A DNA stretch of 58,959 nt from Pseudogemmobacter hezensis (GCF_013155295.1 NZ_JABJXT010000022.1:1-58959); one strand, 5' to 3'; positions 23,681 to 33,091 are shown, numbered from the stretch's first letter. Notes: generated by a model not told the origin, from the sequence alone. Program-made: numbers and translations.

Positions 23681-24067
23681 TTGGATGGCGATCAGGACGA
23701 TTTTGACAGGCGCCTCGGCACGAGGATGAAAGAGCTGCGGACAATGCGCGGCTTGTCACTGCCGGATGTCGCAGCCGAGATTGGCGTGAGCTACCAGCAG
23801 ATGCAGAAGTATGAAGCAGGCCAGAATGGCCTGTCCGTCAAGCGGATGCTGAGAATAGCAGATCTTTTGGGTGTAGACCCTCATACAGTCTTGAAGTCGG
23901 CTTTCCCCGAAAATTGCAAAGACGGGTTCTCTGGGTTGGAGGCATTGCAACGGCGCGGAGAGCGTCAGCGAATACTGAAGGCGTATTTTTCCCTGCCAGA
24001 GGATATCAGGTCAGCGTTTTTGCACCTCGTCGAGGAGGTTCATTCCCAAACAAGCAGGAAGCCGTGA
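23681..24067 (+). CDS. XRE-family helix-turn-helix regulator
   Basis: A 128-residue protein whose residues 10-65 form a Cro/CI helix-turn-helix (LGTRMKELRTMRGLSLPDVA, then IGVSYQQMQKYEAGQNGLSVKRMLRIADLLGVD, where the Y-Q-Q-M-Q-K-Y-E-x-G box is diagnostic). The C-terminal part is helical and might mediate dimerisation. It starts with TTG 23681; no in-frame ATG precedes the domain. It stands between the H-NS-like gene group and the two-component system, facing the latter. Target unknown. Confidence 0.85.
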   Translation: MDGDQDDFDRRLGTRMKELRTMRGLSLPDVAAEIGVSYQQMQKYEAGQNGLSVKRMLRIADLLGVDPHTVLKSAFPENCKDGFSGLEALQRRGERQRILKAYFSLPEDIRSAFLHLVEEVHSQTSRKP

Positions 24068-24131
24068 GGGCCAGTAAAGGAGCACGGTCCGCGTCGTTGC
24101 CATCGGGCGCAAATTCACCAGAGAAAGTCAC

Positions 24132-25157
24132 TTAATCGAGCGTCGCAGATATCGCAGGGCAAGAAAAAAGCAGACCCACAAGGGTCGCCTGACGGTCTGC
24201 TCCCGTTTTCTCGAAAATATTGCGCAGATGGAAGGCAACGGTCGTGGCTGACACACCCAAGGTTGCCGCAATCGCCGCAGGTTTCGCGCCACCTGCCAGC
24301 AGCAGCGAGATCCGCGCTTCAGTCGGTGTCAGACCGTAGATTGAAGACAGAGTTTCCGGTCGCGGCAGCGGGGGCCGCTGTCTGTTTCCCAGAAACACCG
24401 CGATGTGCGGTTCAGCCCGGCCGCTCTGCAATGCGATACCGAAGAGCGGAAGATCATGTTCATCTGAACCGGCTGATATGGTCAGGGCGGCAACCTCTCC
24501 CTCGCCTTCGCCTGTCCCTACTTCCCTTAGCCAGATGCCGAGTTTGCGGTTCTCGGCATCATCACGCGCAGAGATTACGCCATCCAACAGCAGCCCCCCC
24601 ATCTCCGCGACGAGTTTTCGGGCGGCGGTGTTGGCAAAATGGACACGCCGCCCGGCATCGGTCACGATGACCGGGGTCGCGAGCACATCCAGAACACCCA
24701 TGGCCTCCGGCGAACTGGCGTCGGGCCAGTGCTGCGTAGCCGGGTGGGCCGCGCGATCCGGCCAGAGTTTCACCTGCCTGAGCCGCGCCTCGACGGTTGC
24801 CAGCATCAGATCATAGTCGATCGGCTTCACCAGATAATCATCCGCGCCAAGCCGCTTGCCGTCGATGATCTGCTGACGCTCGGCCAAGGCCGTCAGGAAC
24901 ACGAAGGGGATCGCGGCATTGGGTCCGCCACCCGCCTTCACTGCCTTAAGCACCGCATAGCCATCCATTCCCGGCATCGAGATGTCACAGAGGATCAGAT
25001 CAGGTTGCACACGGGCCAGTTGTTCCAGCGCCCCCTCGCCGCTGGCCACTTCGATCGCACCATAGCCAGCCTCACGCAGTTCATCGGCCAGATCGCGCAA
25101 GAGATCGGTCTCGTCGTCGATACACAGCACAAGTCCCTTGCCCTCACGCCCGCCCAT
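24132..25157 (-). CDS. Response regulator with LuxR-type DNA-binding domain
   Basis: A 341-residue regulator. The receiver domain is at about 10-125: CIDDETD acidic pocket, phosphoacceptor Asp in LILCDISMPGMDG, TALAERQQI and KPIDYDL lysine. A PAS-like middle follows (VTDAGRRVHFANTAARKLV). A LuxR helix-turn-helix is near the C-terminus (LTPTEARISLLLAGGAKPAAIAATLGVS, then TTVAFHLRNIFEKTGA). AAGGAG 7 nt upstream supports ATG 25157. It overlaps the kinase gene by 14 nt. Most likely it activates the divergent VWA-protein operon. Confidence 0.88.
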   Translation of the reverse strand: MGGREGKGLVLCIDDETDLLRDLADELREAGYGAIEVASGEGALEQLARVQPDLILCDISMPGMDGYAVLKAVKAGGGPNAAIPFVFLTALAERQQIIDGKRLGADDYLVKPIDYDLMLATVEARLRQVKLWPDRAAHPATQHWPDASSPEAMGVLDVLATPVIVTDAGRRVHFANTAARKLVAEMGGLLLDGVISARDDAENRKLGIWLREVGTGEGEGEVAALTISAGSDEHDLPLFGIALQSGRAEPHIAVFLGNRQRPPLPRPETLSSIYGLTPTEARISLLLAGGAKPAAIAATLGVSATTVAFHLRNIFEKTGADRQATLVGLLFSCPAISATLD

Positions 25158-26949
25158 TGCCCTCTCCTTCATCCAACTCTGCCGCGCCCGCCCCGGCCGA
25201 GAGCAACGTCAGCTCGAATGCGACCGTTCCGGGCGCTGTTGCCAGCAAAGCCAGATCGCCCCCCTGAATCCGCGCCAGACTGCGTGCCATATAGAGACCG
25301 AGGCCGATACCGCTGGTCCCCTCCACCCGGCTGCCCCGGTAATAGCGGTCAAATACATGCGGGCGGTCCGCGGCTGCTATATTTCCGGGATTGGCGACGA
25401 CGACCGAAACGCCATGCCCTTGTGCTGTAATGGTCACATGGATCCTCTCTCCCGGATCAGAGTATTTGCGAGCATTGGACAGCAGGTTGAGCAGGATATG
25501 CTCGATCTGCGTCTCGTCGCCAGTCACGAAGACCGGGCCTTCCAGGGGCAGAAACTCAATGCCCATCGGATCGAAATCATGCTCGGCATGTGCCATCAGC
25601 CCGGCCAGAAGCGCCGTAATGTCTATCCTGCGCGAGTCGAACGTGACCTGGCCCGCGTCAAGACGGGCGGCGTCGAAAATGCTTTCGATCAGGCGCACCA
25701 GCTGCGCGACGGCACCGCGTGCCCGCGTTGCGCGCTCGGCAATCTCGGCGGTGTCGACCGCACTTCCGCGCCGCATCAGCCGCTGCAGGCTGGAATCGAT
25801 CACCGCCAGCGGGGTGCGGAACTGGTGCGAGATCATCGCGGCAAAATTGCGGTAGATGTCCAGAGACGCCCGCTCGCGGATCAGAGCGGCGTCCAGTTCT
25901 TCGGTGCGGCGCGCGACCTCCATTTCCAGCTGATCCCGGTGCCGCGCAAGCGCGCGCTGTGCGTCGTGGCGTTCGGTGACATCCGAGGCGATCAGTACCG
26001 CGCCCATGATCTGATTGTCCCGGCGCAAGGGAAAGCCCATCAGGTCGATGAAATGCGGCTCTCCGCCATCCCGGCCGAACACCGATTGATCGACCGCCAC
26101 ACGCGCACGGCCCCCCGTAATGTCCTGCAGCATGGCCGCGATATGCTCCGTGGCAAAAAATCCGGCGATTTCAGCAGGACTGCGGCCGAGTGCCTCGGCG
26201 GCACGCACCCCGAACAACGCCTCCATCGCGCCATTCCACACTGAGCACCGTCCGGCCGCGTCAAAGGCCACGATCCCGCGATCCCCGGCACTGACCAACA
26301 ACTGGGAGAAGGCGCGCTCCGCCTGAAGCTGCGCGGCGCGGCGGTTCGACGCCCGCGCGGTCAGTGCCAATGACAGCACAAGCACCAGCCCAGCCCCGGC
26401 AATCACCGCCAGCGACAGAGCGATCTGGCGCATGCCGGTAGCGGTCTCGTCCAACTGGCGCCCGACATCGTCCCATTCCGCGGTCATCGCGCGATTGGCG
26501 GCACGGGCGAGCTCGCGACCCAGAGGTTGAAGCGTCTCCTGAACCCGGTCTTTCGCCGCAATGTCACGGGTGAGAAGGAGCGCGAGATCTGCCTCGAGGT
26601 GGCCCCCGGCCGCCTCAAGCGCGGTAAGCGTCTGCTCGAACCCCAGATGGATCATGCGGGCGCGCTGTGGCTCATCGAGCAGGATTTGTGTGCGCGAGAA
26701 CCAGACATCCAACAGCTGATGCACCCGTACTGAATCCTCCGGCCTGGCCCAGGCCGCCTCTTCGGCCAGCCGCAGGGTGGCGGCCTCGGCCCGAGAGATC
26801 ACCCAGAGCATGTTCTGGGTCAGCTCGATCCGCAGCGTGCTTTGGGTGGCGGTGAGTTGGCGGAACGACATGAGCAGCACCGTCGCGAAGACCGCGATCG
26901 TCACAAGCGGCAGCACCACCCCGGCAAACTGGCGGGCGCGCTTCCTCAC
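25144..26949 (-). CDS. Membrane sensor histidine kinase
   Basis: A 601-residue kinase. TM helix 1 is at about 11-29, a roughly 150-residue periplasmic helical domain follows, TM helix 2 is at about 178-200, and a PAS domain lies in the 220-330 region. The HisKA box MISHQFRTPLAVIDSSLQRL has the phospho-His near 374. The ATPase domain shows the N box HILLNLLSNARKYS, and G boxes including GTSGIGLGLYMARSLA. It starts at GTG 26949 overlapping the stop of the periplasmic oxidoreductase-like gene by 4 nt, so that protein may be its sensory partner. Confidence 0.9.
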   Translation of the reverse strand: MRKRARQFAGVVLPLVTIAVFATVLLMSFRQLTATQSTLRIELTQNMLWVISRAEAATLRLAEEAAWARPEDSVRVHQLLDVWFSRTQILLDEPQRARMIHLGFEQTLTALEAAGGHLEADLALLLTRDIAAKDRVQETLQPLGRELARAANRAMTAEWDDVGRQLDETATGMRQIALSLAVIAGAGLVLVLSLALTARASNRRAAQLQAERAFSQLLVSAGDRGIVAFDAAGRCSVWNGAMEALFGVRAAEALGRSPAEIAGFFATEHIAAMLQDITGGRARVAVDQSVFGRDGGEPHFIDLMGFPLRRDNQIMGAVLIASDVTERHDAQRALARHRDQLEMEVARRTEELDAALIRERASLDIYRNFAAMISHQFRTPLAVIDSSLQRLMRRGSAVDTAEIAERATRARGAVAQLVRLIESIFDAARLDAGQVTFDSRRIDITALLAGLMAHAEHDFDPMGIEFLPLEGPVFVTGDETQIEHILLNLLSNARKYSDPGERIHVTITAQGHGVSVVVANPGNIAAADRPHVFDRYYRGSRVEGTSGIGLGLYMARSLARIQGGDLALLATAPGTVAFELTLLSAGAGAAELDEGEGNGRA

Positions 26950-27422
26950 CGGATGTCAAGCCGGTTCAGCTGCCAGACCCAGCGGGTATCATAGCGGATG
27001 TCCTGCAACTCTTCGTGGTCGTCACGGGGGTAGATGATCCACCAGGGCCCCTTGTCACGCGGGGTCAGGCGGGTGCCGTTCATGCTATGGGCCAGGATCA
27101 CGTCAAAGCGGATAAAATCCTCCATCGGGATCTCGACCTCGTAATCGTTCAGCGCCCCGACGACGACGGTTTCGCCCGGCACATGGCGCGCCATGAGAGC
27201 CAGCAGATCGCGCATCAACACGCCCTCGAACTGCTGAACGCCTTCGGTGACCGAGGTCGTTGTGGCGATCTGATGCATCGGCAAGGCCATGATCCGATCT
27301 TCATGGATCGTGTTCGATCCCGTGCCACTATCGACAGAATAGTGAATATCCTGTGCAAGCGAAATGCTGGCAGTCAGCGCGAGCCAAGCAAGGGCGGCGG
27401 TGAAAATCCGCAGCTTTCTCAA
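26946..27422 (-). CDS. Exported molybdopterin-oxidoreductase-fold protein
   Basis: A 158-residue protein with a signal peptide ending in TASISLAQ. The mature part contains VQQFEGVLMRDLLALMARHV, ALNDYEVEIPMEDF and KGPWWIIYPRDDHEE, matching the SUOX/YedY-type molybdopterin-binding fold in a minimal form. I see no conserved cofactor-ligating cysteine, so it may not bind molybdenum. Start TTG 27422 is set by GGAGG 5 nt upstream. It is coupled by a 4-nt overlap to the histidine kinase. I infer a periplasmic sensor accessory for the kinase. Confidence 0.72.
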   Translation of the reverse strand: MRKLRIFTAALAWLALTASISLAQDIHYSVDSGTGSNTIHEDRIMALPMHQIATTTSVTEGVQQFEGVLMRDLLALMARHVPGETVVVGALNDYEVEIPMEDFIRFDVILAHSMNGTRLTPRDKGPWWIIYPRDDHEELQDIRYDTRWVWQLNRLDIR

Positions 27423-27581
27423 ATCAGCCTCCGTAAAAATTACTCGTAACCGGGTCAGGATAGGCCCTGTTGCGATACCTGTCACAGATTTTGCCGTCTT
27501 TCCCCCTTCAAACGAACGGGGCGGACCCGGCTCTGTCGTGCAAGGATCGGAAAAATTGGATCGTGCGAGGGCGTTTCGACG

Positions 27582-28547
27582 ATGTGGGATTTCAGTATGG
27601 CACAGGCGATCGGCCTGATGCTGCGCACGATGCCTTTCGTGCTTTTGCGTGCGGCGGTCTATTTCGGCATCACCCTTGCCTATATGCTGGCGACCGGCAC
27701 CGGGGTCGGGGTGGGTTGGGGCATCGGTGCCTTTGGCGATGACGAATTCCGGGCCCAAAGCATGGCCTGGGGCGGCATGATCGGCTTCGGGATCACCGGC
27801 GCGGTGATGTATTGGATCCGCGAATACATCCTCTACATCGTCAAGGCCGGGCATATCGCCGTTATGGTCGAGTTGATCGACGGGCGGACATTGCCCGAGG
27901 GGCGCGGCCAGATCAGCCATGCCACGGCCGTGGTGAAAGAGCGTTTCGGCCAAGCCTCGATGCTGTTCGCGCTGGATCAGCTGGTCAAGGGCGTGATCCG
28001 CGCGGTGACCGGCCTTGTGCGCGGAATCCTCGGCATTCTCCCGATCCCCTATGTCAAACAACTGATGGGTGTGGTGCAGGCGTTTTTGCGGGTGGCGGTG
28101 GGCTTTGTCGACGAGATCATCCTGGCCCATGCGATCCGGTCCGGGTCTTCCGATGCCTGGGGATCGGCCCGCGAGGCGCTGGTGCTCTATGGCCAGAACT
28201 GGAAGGCGATGCTGCGCAACGCGGCCTGGCTGACGGTCTTCACCTATGGGTTGGCCGCGATTGTCTTCCTCGTCACGCTCGCGCCGGCGGCGGCGCTGGT
28301 CTACGCCATGCCCGGTGCCTGGTCCGCGGGCGGTTTCGTTTTCGCGCTGCTCTTCGCATGGAGCGTCAAGGCCGCCTTCCTTGAACCCTTTGCCGTCGCC
28401 TGCCTCTTGCAGGTCTGGGTGAAAACCACCGACGGCCAGCCGCTTGATCCCGAATGGGACGGGCGGCTGGAACAGATGTCGTCGCATTTCCGAAAACTCA
28501 AGGCCCGGGTCACGGGCGCCTTTACCCGCAAGGGAGAAACCGCATGA
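27582..28547 (+). CDS. Multi-spanning membrane protein of unknown function
   Basis: A 321-residue protein with about five to six hydrophobic segments: PFVLLRAAVYFGITLAYML, MAWGGMIGFGITGAVMYWI, an amphipathic middle with GLVRGILGILPIPYVKQLMGVVQAFLRV, then LTVFTYGLAAIVFLVTLA and FVFALLFAWSVKAAFLEPFA. No transporter motif is obvious. Its stop overlaps the ATG of the VWA gene by 4 nt, so it is co-translated with it and could anchor or export it. First gene of the divergent operon opposite the two-component system. Confidence 0.75.
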   Translation: MWDFSMAQAIGLMLRTMPFVLLRAAVYFGITLAYMLATGTGVGVGWGIGAFGDDEFRAQSMAWGGMIGFGITGAVMYWIREYILYIVKAGHIAVMVELIDGRTLPEGRGQISHATAVVKERFGQASMLFALDQLVKGVIRAVTGLVRGILGILPIPYVKQLMGVVQAFLRVAVGFVDEIILAHAIRSGSSDAWGSAREALVLYGQNWKAMLRNAAWLTVFTYGLAAIVFLVTLAPAAALVYAMPGAWSAGGFVFALLFAWSVKAAFLEPFAVACLLQVWVKTTDGQPLDPEWDGRLEQMSSHFRKLKARVTGAFTRKGETA

Positions 28548-30763
28548 AACGCACTCTTTTCGCCGCACTTGCCGCCGCAAGCCTTGCCGTGCCAGCCATT
28601 GCGCAACAGCGCCCGGATACGATCCTTGTCCTCGACGCCTCCGGCTCGATGTGGGGGCAGATCGACGGCGTGAACAAGATCACCATCGCCCGCGATGTGG
28701 TCGCGGATTTCGTGGCCGACTTTCCCGCAGACGAGAACCTTGGCCTTGTCGCCTATGGCCATCGCGAACGCGGCCAGTGTTCGGACATAGAGACCATCGT
28801 CTCGCCGGCACGCGGCACCGGCGAAGACATCGCAAAGATCGTGACCGAATTGAACCCGCGCGGCATGACGCCGATGACGGATGCGGTGATCGCGGCGGCG
28901 CAGGCGCTGCGCCATACCGAACAGGCGGCGACCGTGATCCTGATTTCGGACGGGATAGAGACCTGCAATCCCGACCCCTGCGCTGCCGCCCGTGCGCTGA
29001 ACGAGGCGGGCGTCGATTTCACCGCCCATGTCATCGGCTTTGATGTGCGCGGCGAGGCCGAGGCGCTGCTGCAGATGCAGTGCATCGCGGCCGAGACCGG
29101 CGGGAGGTTTTTCACCGCCGACAATGCCAATGAGCTGCGCGACGCGCTGGAACAGGTGGCCGCGCCAGTGGCGGCTCCGTTCACTTTCACCGCCCATCAA
29201 AGCGCCGAACCCATTGGACCAGAGCCCGTGTTCTTCTACCCCGGCGATCCGGTGAACAATCCCCTGGTCGAAGGCGATGTCTTCTGGCGGATCTCGGACA
29301 ATGAACACAGCTTTGAGGTCGAGGGCCACGGCAATCCCTTCACCACCGAGTTGCCCTTTGGCGATTATGTGGTGACTGTCACCGCCGATGTCTGGGACCA
29401 GCCGGTGCAGGAGGAGAACACCTTCGCGCCAGACAGCATCAATATGCATGTCATGTTCCCGCCGCCGCCGCCCGCCCTGGCTGAACTGACCCTGCGTGCC
29501 GTGATGGACAGCGAAAACGGCCCGCTGATCGACACGCCGATCACCTGGGAGTTCAGCCGCGACGGCGACAGTTTCGAATTCGACGGCAACCCTGGCGTGC
29601 AGGAAGTCCGCGACGGAGAATGGAGCGTCACCGGCTATCACACCGCGCTGGAAATCTCGCAGACCCAGACCTTCGATCTGGCCGCGGGCGAGAATAAGGC
29701 CGCAACCTTCGTCTTCGAGACGCCGCTGCCCAAGGTCATCCTGACCGCGCCCGAAAGCGTGCCGGCCGTCAGCCAGATCCCCGTCTCCTGGGACGGGATC
29801 GAGGCGCATCCCCACCATTCTGTCGAGATCTACAACCCCGCTACGGGCAAGGCATTCGACAGTTCGCTGACGCGCGACAAGTTCCAGACCACGCTTTCCG
29901 CGCCCGTCACCGCCGGCACCTATGATCTGCGCTATATCGCCGCCCGGAAGGTGATAGGCACGAAAGCAATCGAGGTCACGCCGATCAATGTGGTCCTGCA
30001 TGCGCCCGACTCTGCACCGGTGGCCTCCAGGCTTACGGTGTCCTGGGAAGGCATCGGCCCCGCCCCCTATCATCAGATCGTGCTGGTCGATGCGAGTGGC
30101 AAGCGCGTGACCGACGCCCATACGAGGGACAGCTTCGAGACCACTCTGCAACTCCCGGAAACCCACGGCGCATATGAGTTGCACTATGTCGCCAAGCGTG
30201 AGGTCATCTCGCGCAAGGCGCTTGAGATCACCGACCTGGCGCTGGAGATCATCGCCCCCGAAACCGCGCCCGCCGCAAGCTATCTTGAGGTCAGCTGGTC
30301 CGGCCCGCCAAAGGCGCAGAATGATCTGGTCAGGATCCGGCATCCGGGACAGGGCGGCGCGTTGCATGAGGCGCGCACCCAAAATGGCGACCAGGTGACC
30401 CTGCGCATGCCCGCAACCCCCGGCACCTATGAGCTGACCTATGAACAAAAGCTGGGCGTGCCGATCATCACAAAGCTGATCGAGGTGACGCCGGTCGACA
30501 TCCGTCTGATCGCCCCCCCCGAAGTATCGGTCGAGGCCGAGTTCGAGGTCTCCTGGACCGGCATTCCGCCCGCCAATTACGATCTGGTCTGGCTGGGCGC
30601 GCCCGAGGGCGGCTCGCGTCTCTCTGAAGCCTATACACGGCAAAAAGACGTGGTCCGGCTGAAGGCGCCCAAAACCCCCGGCACCTATGAGCTGCGCTAT
30701 TATCAGGGCAATCTGTCCAATGTGATCGCCCGCCTGCCGCTAACCGTCATCCCCGAAAACTGA
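28544..30763 (+). CDS. Secreted VWA-domain protein with four tandem repeats
   Basis: A 739-residue protein with a signal peptide cleaved near AIAQ. The von Willebrand factor A domain spans about 24-210 with a complete MIDAS: DASGS at 31-35, the Thr of RGMTPMTDAV, and the Asp of LISDGIETC. A linker domain (about 215-395) with prolines follows. Then come four repeats of about 84 residues at roughly 397-480, 481-563, 564-649 and 650-739. Each opens with V/I-x-A-P-x-x-x-P/V and carries a V-S-W and a G-T-Y-x-L-x-Y strand. These look Ig-like. It probably binds a ligand or surface in a metal-dependent way. Confidence 0.85.
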   Translation: MKRTLFAALAAASLAVPAIAQQRPDTILVLDASGSMWGQIDGVNKITIARDVVADFVADFPADENLGLVAYGHRERGQCSDIETIVSPARGTGEDIAKIVTELNPRGMTPMTDAVIAAAQALRHTEQAATVILISDGIETCNPDPCAAARALNEAGVDFTAHVIGFDVRGEAEALLQMQCIAAETGGRFFTADNANELRDALEQVAAPVAAPFTFTAHQSAEPIGPEPVFFYPGDPVNNPLVEGDVFWRISDNEHSFEVEGHGNPFTTELPFGDYVVTVTADVWDQPVQEENTFAPDSINMHVMFPPPPPALAELTLRAVMDSENGPLIDTPITWEFSRDGDSFEFDGNPGVQEVRDGEWSVTGYHTALEISQTQTFDLAAGENKAATFVFETPLPKVILTAPESVPAVSQIPVSWDGIEAHPHHSVEIYNPATGKAFDSSLTRDKFQTTLSAPVTAGTYDLRYIAARKVIGTKAIEVTPINVVLHAPDSAPVASRLTVSWEGIGPAPYHQIVLVDASGKRVTDAHTRDSFETTLQLPETHGAYELHYVAKREVISRKALEITDLALEIIAPETAPAASYLEVSWSGPPKAQNDLVRIRHPGQGGALHEARTQNGDQVTLRMPATPGTYELTYEQKLGVPIITKLIEVTPVDIRLIAPPEVSVEAEFEVSWTGIPPANYDLVWLGAPEGGSRLSEAYTRQKDVVRLKAPKTPGTYELRYYQGNLSNVIARLPLTVIPEN

Positions 30764-30773
30764 GGTCTCCGAG

Positions 30774-31256
30774 ATGTTTCGTAAATTCAGTTTTTGCTTG
30801 GCGATCAGCAGTTTCGCCGCATCCGCCCTGCCCGCCATGGCGCAGGAAACCGCCGGCACCATCTCCGGCACATTGGACGGCGCCCCTGTCAGCTGGACCT
30901 TCTCTGCCGCGCAATCGGATTTCCTTTGGGGTACGAGCCTCGCCAGCATCTCGTTGATGGGCTGGCCCGATGCGGCACCCGAGGGATTCGGCATGATCAG
31001 TATCGGGTTCGGGCTGCAACAGGGCAGCCCTGAAAACCCCGAAGTGCTTTTGATGCCGCGCGGCGATGGGCTGGCGCTGTTCGGCCGCGACATCGAAATC
31101 ACGCTGACAGAGGCCGGGATCGAGGGCGAGGCGCTGCGCCTTTCGGGCAGCATGTCCGGGGTTCTGGGCCAGACCAGTGATTACGGCGCAAACGTGGATA
31201 TGTCTGCGCCGCGCCAGATCGACCTGACATTCGACGGCGTGATCGCCGCCCCGTGA
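30774..31256 (+). CDS. Small exported protein of the VWA operon (1)
   Basis: A 160-residue protein with a signal peptide (MFRKFSFCLAISSFAASALP, then AMAQ). The mature part is rich in short strands (GTISGTLDGAPVSWTFSAAQ, LRLSGSMSGVLGQTSDYG) and ends DLTFDGVIAAP. The pattern looks like a small beta-sandwich. It starts 10 bp after the VWA gene with GAGGTCTCCGAG upstream. No family recognised. Likely acts with the VWA protein outside the inner membrane. Confidence 0.7.
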   Translation: MFRKFSFCLAISSFAASALPAMAQETAGTISGTLDGAPVSWTFSAAQSDFLWGTSLASISLMGWPDAAPEGFGMISIGFGLQQGSPENPEVLLMPRGDGLALFGRDIEITLTEAGIEGEALRLSGSMSGVLGQTSDYGANVDMSAPRQIDLTFDGVIAAP

Positions 31257-31282
31257 TTTTCCCTTTCGACCGGAGTATTCCC

Positions 31283-31849
31283 ATGAAGACACATATTTTT
31301 TCCGCCCTTCTGGTGCTTATGGCCGGGCCCGCCTTCGCGCAGGGTTTTGAACCCATCGGCGAAATCCGCGTCACGTTCCAGGGCGAGGAATTGGTGTTCG
31401 AGACGCAGGCCGCCGAAATTGACGGCGAAACCATGTCGTCGGCCACAGTCGGCACCTTGGGCGGCTCACCCGGCCTGCCGCGGGTGAACACACTGCAGAT
31501 CACCGGCGTCAGGGCTGTGGACGGGCGCACGGCAGGCACCTTGTTCCTGACCCGGAGTTTCGACGAACACCCCCAGGACGGCACAGCCTCGATCATCTGG
31601 CAGAACGACTCGGTCAGCTATGCACCCAATCTCTCCACCCCGCCGATGTGGGAGATGAACCCGGATCAGCGTATTAATGTCACCTATGAGGTCGACAGCT
31701 ATTATTTCGATGGCGAGACCGGCATGATTCAGGCCCGCTTTTCGGGCGAGATATGCCGGGTGGACCAGCCCGGCTATGAAGCCGATCCCACAGATTGCCA
31801 CGAAATCAGCGGCAGTTTCGAGACCCAGCTTCACAAGGATCAGGACTGA
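31283..31849 (+). CDS. Small exported protein of the VWA operon (2)
   Basis: A 188-residue protein. Signal peptide MKTHIFSALLVLMAGPAFAQ, then a beta-rich mature region (IGEIRVTFQGEELVFETQAA, YFDGETGMIQARFSGEIC) resembling the previous protein in layout. ATG 31283 has CGGAG upstream; the frame is open 30 nt earlier without benefit. Two Cys residues near the end (EICRV, TDCHE) could form a disulfide. The stop overlaps the next start. Function unknown. Confidence 0.7.
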   Translation: MKTHIFSALLVLMAGPAFAQGFEPIGEIRVTFQGEELVFETQAAEIDGETMSSATVGTLGGSPGLPRVNTLQITGVRAVDGRTAGTLFLTRSFDEHPQDGTASIIWQNDSVSYAPNLSTPPMWEMNPDQRINVTYEVDSYYFDGETGMIQARFSGEICRVDQPGYEADPTDCHEISGSFETQLHKDQD

Positions 31850-32394
31850 TGCGCGGTGCCGCCCTTGCCGCGGCGATCGGCACGGCGCTTCTGGCCGGGC
31901 CTGTGCGGGCCGAAGTCATCGAGCTTTTCCCCAGCGAATGCGATGCATCGCCTCCGCTTGAGGATCTCGTCGGTCCCTACCGCCTGTCTGTCTTCCCCGG
32001 AACGCTCACCGATGGCGTCCGGTCTGTGGCGGCCTCCCATCACTCCTCCCATGCCGTCAGCCTCATTCTGATGGGTGAAGATCTCGTGTTGCAAGACGCC
32101 TCGGGAGGCCCTGCCGTCAGTTTCCGCTATGTCGGCCCGGATGAGCCGGGCTGGCGCGGCGATGACGGCGAGGTCAGCACCGAGGAACTGGCCGAGATCG
32201 CAGGCTGCGACGTGAACCGCCTGCCGCGGCTGATCGGGTCGGGAACCACCATGGCGGATGGCGGGCAGGTCAGCTTCACCTATCGGCTGATGGTCTGGAA
32301 CATGACGCCCGACCATGCCGCCCTGATCGGCGGCATGGAGTGGAGCGGCGGGGGCGTAACCGTCACGCGCCGGGTCATGATGGAGGCACAGTAG
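31849..32394 (+). CDS. Small exported protein of the VWA operon (3)
   Basis: A 181-residue protein with a short signal peptide (MRGAALAAAIGTALLAGPVR, then AEV). The mature part has two Cys (SECDAS and AGCDVNR), VSLILMGEDLVLQDA and a strand-rich end VTVTRRVMMEAQ. It starts at the TGATG overlap with the previous gene. No family recognised. Position and shared export signal tie it to the VWA protein. Confidence 0.68.
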   Translation: MRGAALAAAIGTALLAGPVRAEVIELFPSECDASPPLEDLVGPYRLSVFPGTLTDGVRSVAASHHSSHAVSLILMGEDLVLQDASGGPAVSFRYVGPDEPGWRGDDGEVSTEELAEIAGCDVNRLPRLIGSGTTMADGGQVSFTYRLMVWNMTPDHAALIGGMEWSGGGVTVTRRVMMEAQ

Positions 32395-33045
32395 ATGCAA
32401 CGTATCGACCGGCGTCTCTTTGGCTTTGCTCTGGCTGGGCTCACACTCTTGCCTCGGTCGGCATGGGCGGACACGCCTGCGGCAATCGGAATGCCGGGGG
32501 ACGAAGTGACCGGCACCATGGACCTGCTGCGCGCAGGTGAAGCGCCCTTGAGACTGGTCACTTATGCGCGAACCATTCCCGCGCGACCCGCTCCCGAGAA
32601 TAGTGATCCGACGGCCGCTGCCCTGCTCGACAGCTTGGCCGGGCGCGTGATCCACAGCGCAAGCTGGACATCACCCGACACGCGGGGCGCAGCGCCGGTT
32701 GCCTTCTACATCAGCATCGAGGCGTTGGAAAATCCCGACCCGCGAACGCCCTCGGCGCGTGTCAGTCTCGAGTTTCAGATCGACCCGGCAACGCTTGAAC
32801 CCCTGGAGCGCGGCCGCAGTTTCAGGTTCCGCCCGGCAGGCCAGGGGCGCAGCGCGGAATTGAGCAGCAGCACGCTGGACATCTCGCTGGACCACGTCGC
32901 CCAGGGCGATCACCCGAATGGTCTGGCTTTGGAGGGCCGAGTGATCGTGAGGATGGAAGACGGCGCGATCATCGAAGGGCACCTACGCATTGAGGATGTT
33001 CGCGGGCCAAGCCCAGTCGGCGACCTCATTGGACCTGCACCATAG
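32395..33045 (+). CDS. Exported protein of the VWA operon (4), possible Tat substrate
   Basis: A 216-residue protein beginning MQRIDRRLFGFALAGLTLLP then RSAWA. The twin arginine before a Phe-Gly and Leu (RRLFGFAL) resembles a Tat export signal. The mature domain is beta-rich (RVIHSASWTSPDT, VAFYISIEALENPD, VSLEFQIDPATLEPL) and contains a charged AQGDHPNGLALEGRVIVRM. It starts directly at the base after the preceding stop. It ends the operon and converges on dnaE2 with 46 bp between. Function unknown. Confidence 0.68.
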   Translation: MQRIDRRLFGFALAGLTLLPRSAWADTPAAIGMPGDEVTGTMDLLRAGEAPLRLVTYARTIPARPAPENSDPTAAALLDSLAGRVIHSASWTSPDTRGAAPVAFYISIEALENPDPRTPSARVSLEFQIDPATLEPLERGRSFRFRPAGQGRSAELSSSTLDISLDHVAQGDHPNGLALEGRVIVRMEDGAIIEGHLRIEDVRGPSPVGDLIGPAP

Positions 33046-33091
33046 CTGCGCAGCTCTCGCAACACGGTATGTCAAATCTGCGGCCTCCGCC

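Noticed and set aside
27423-28580. Long N-terminal extension of the periplasmic molybdopterin-fold gene
   Set aside because: The extension is antisense to the membrane-protein gene, while TTG 27422 has GGAGG and a signal peptide.
28301-30643. 780-codon minus-strand open frame opposite the VWA gene
   Set aside because: Antisense of a protein with signal peptide, MIDAS and repeats; composition is a high-GC mirror of it.
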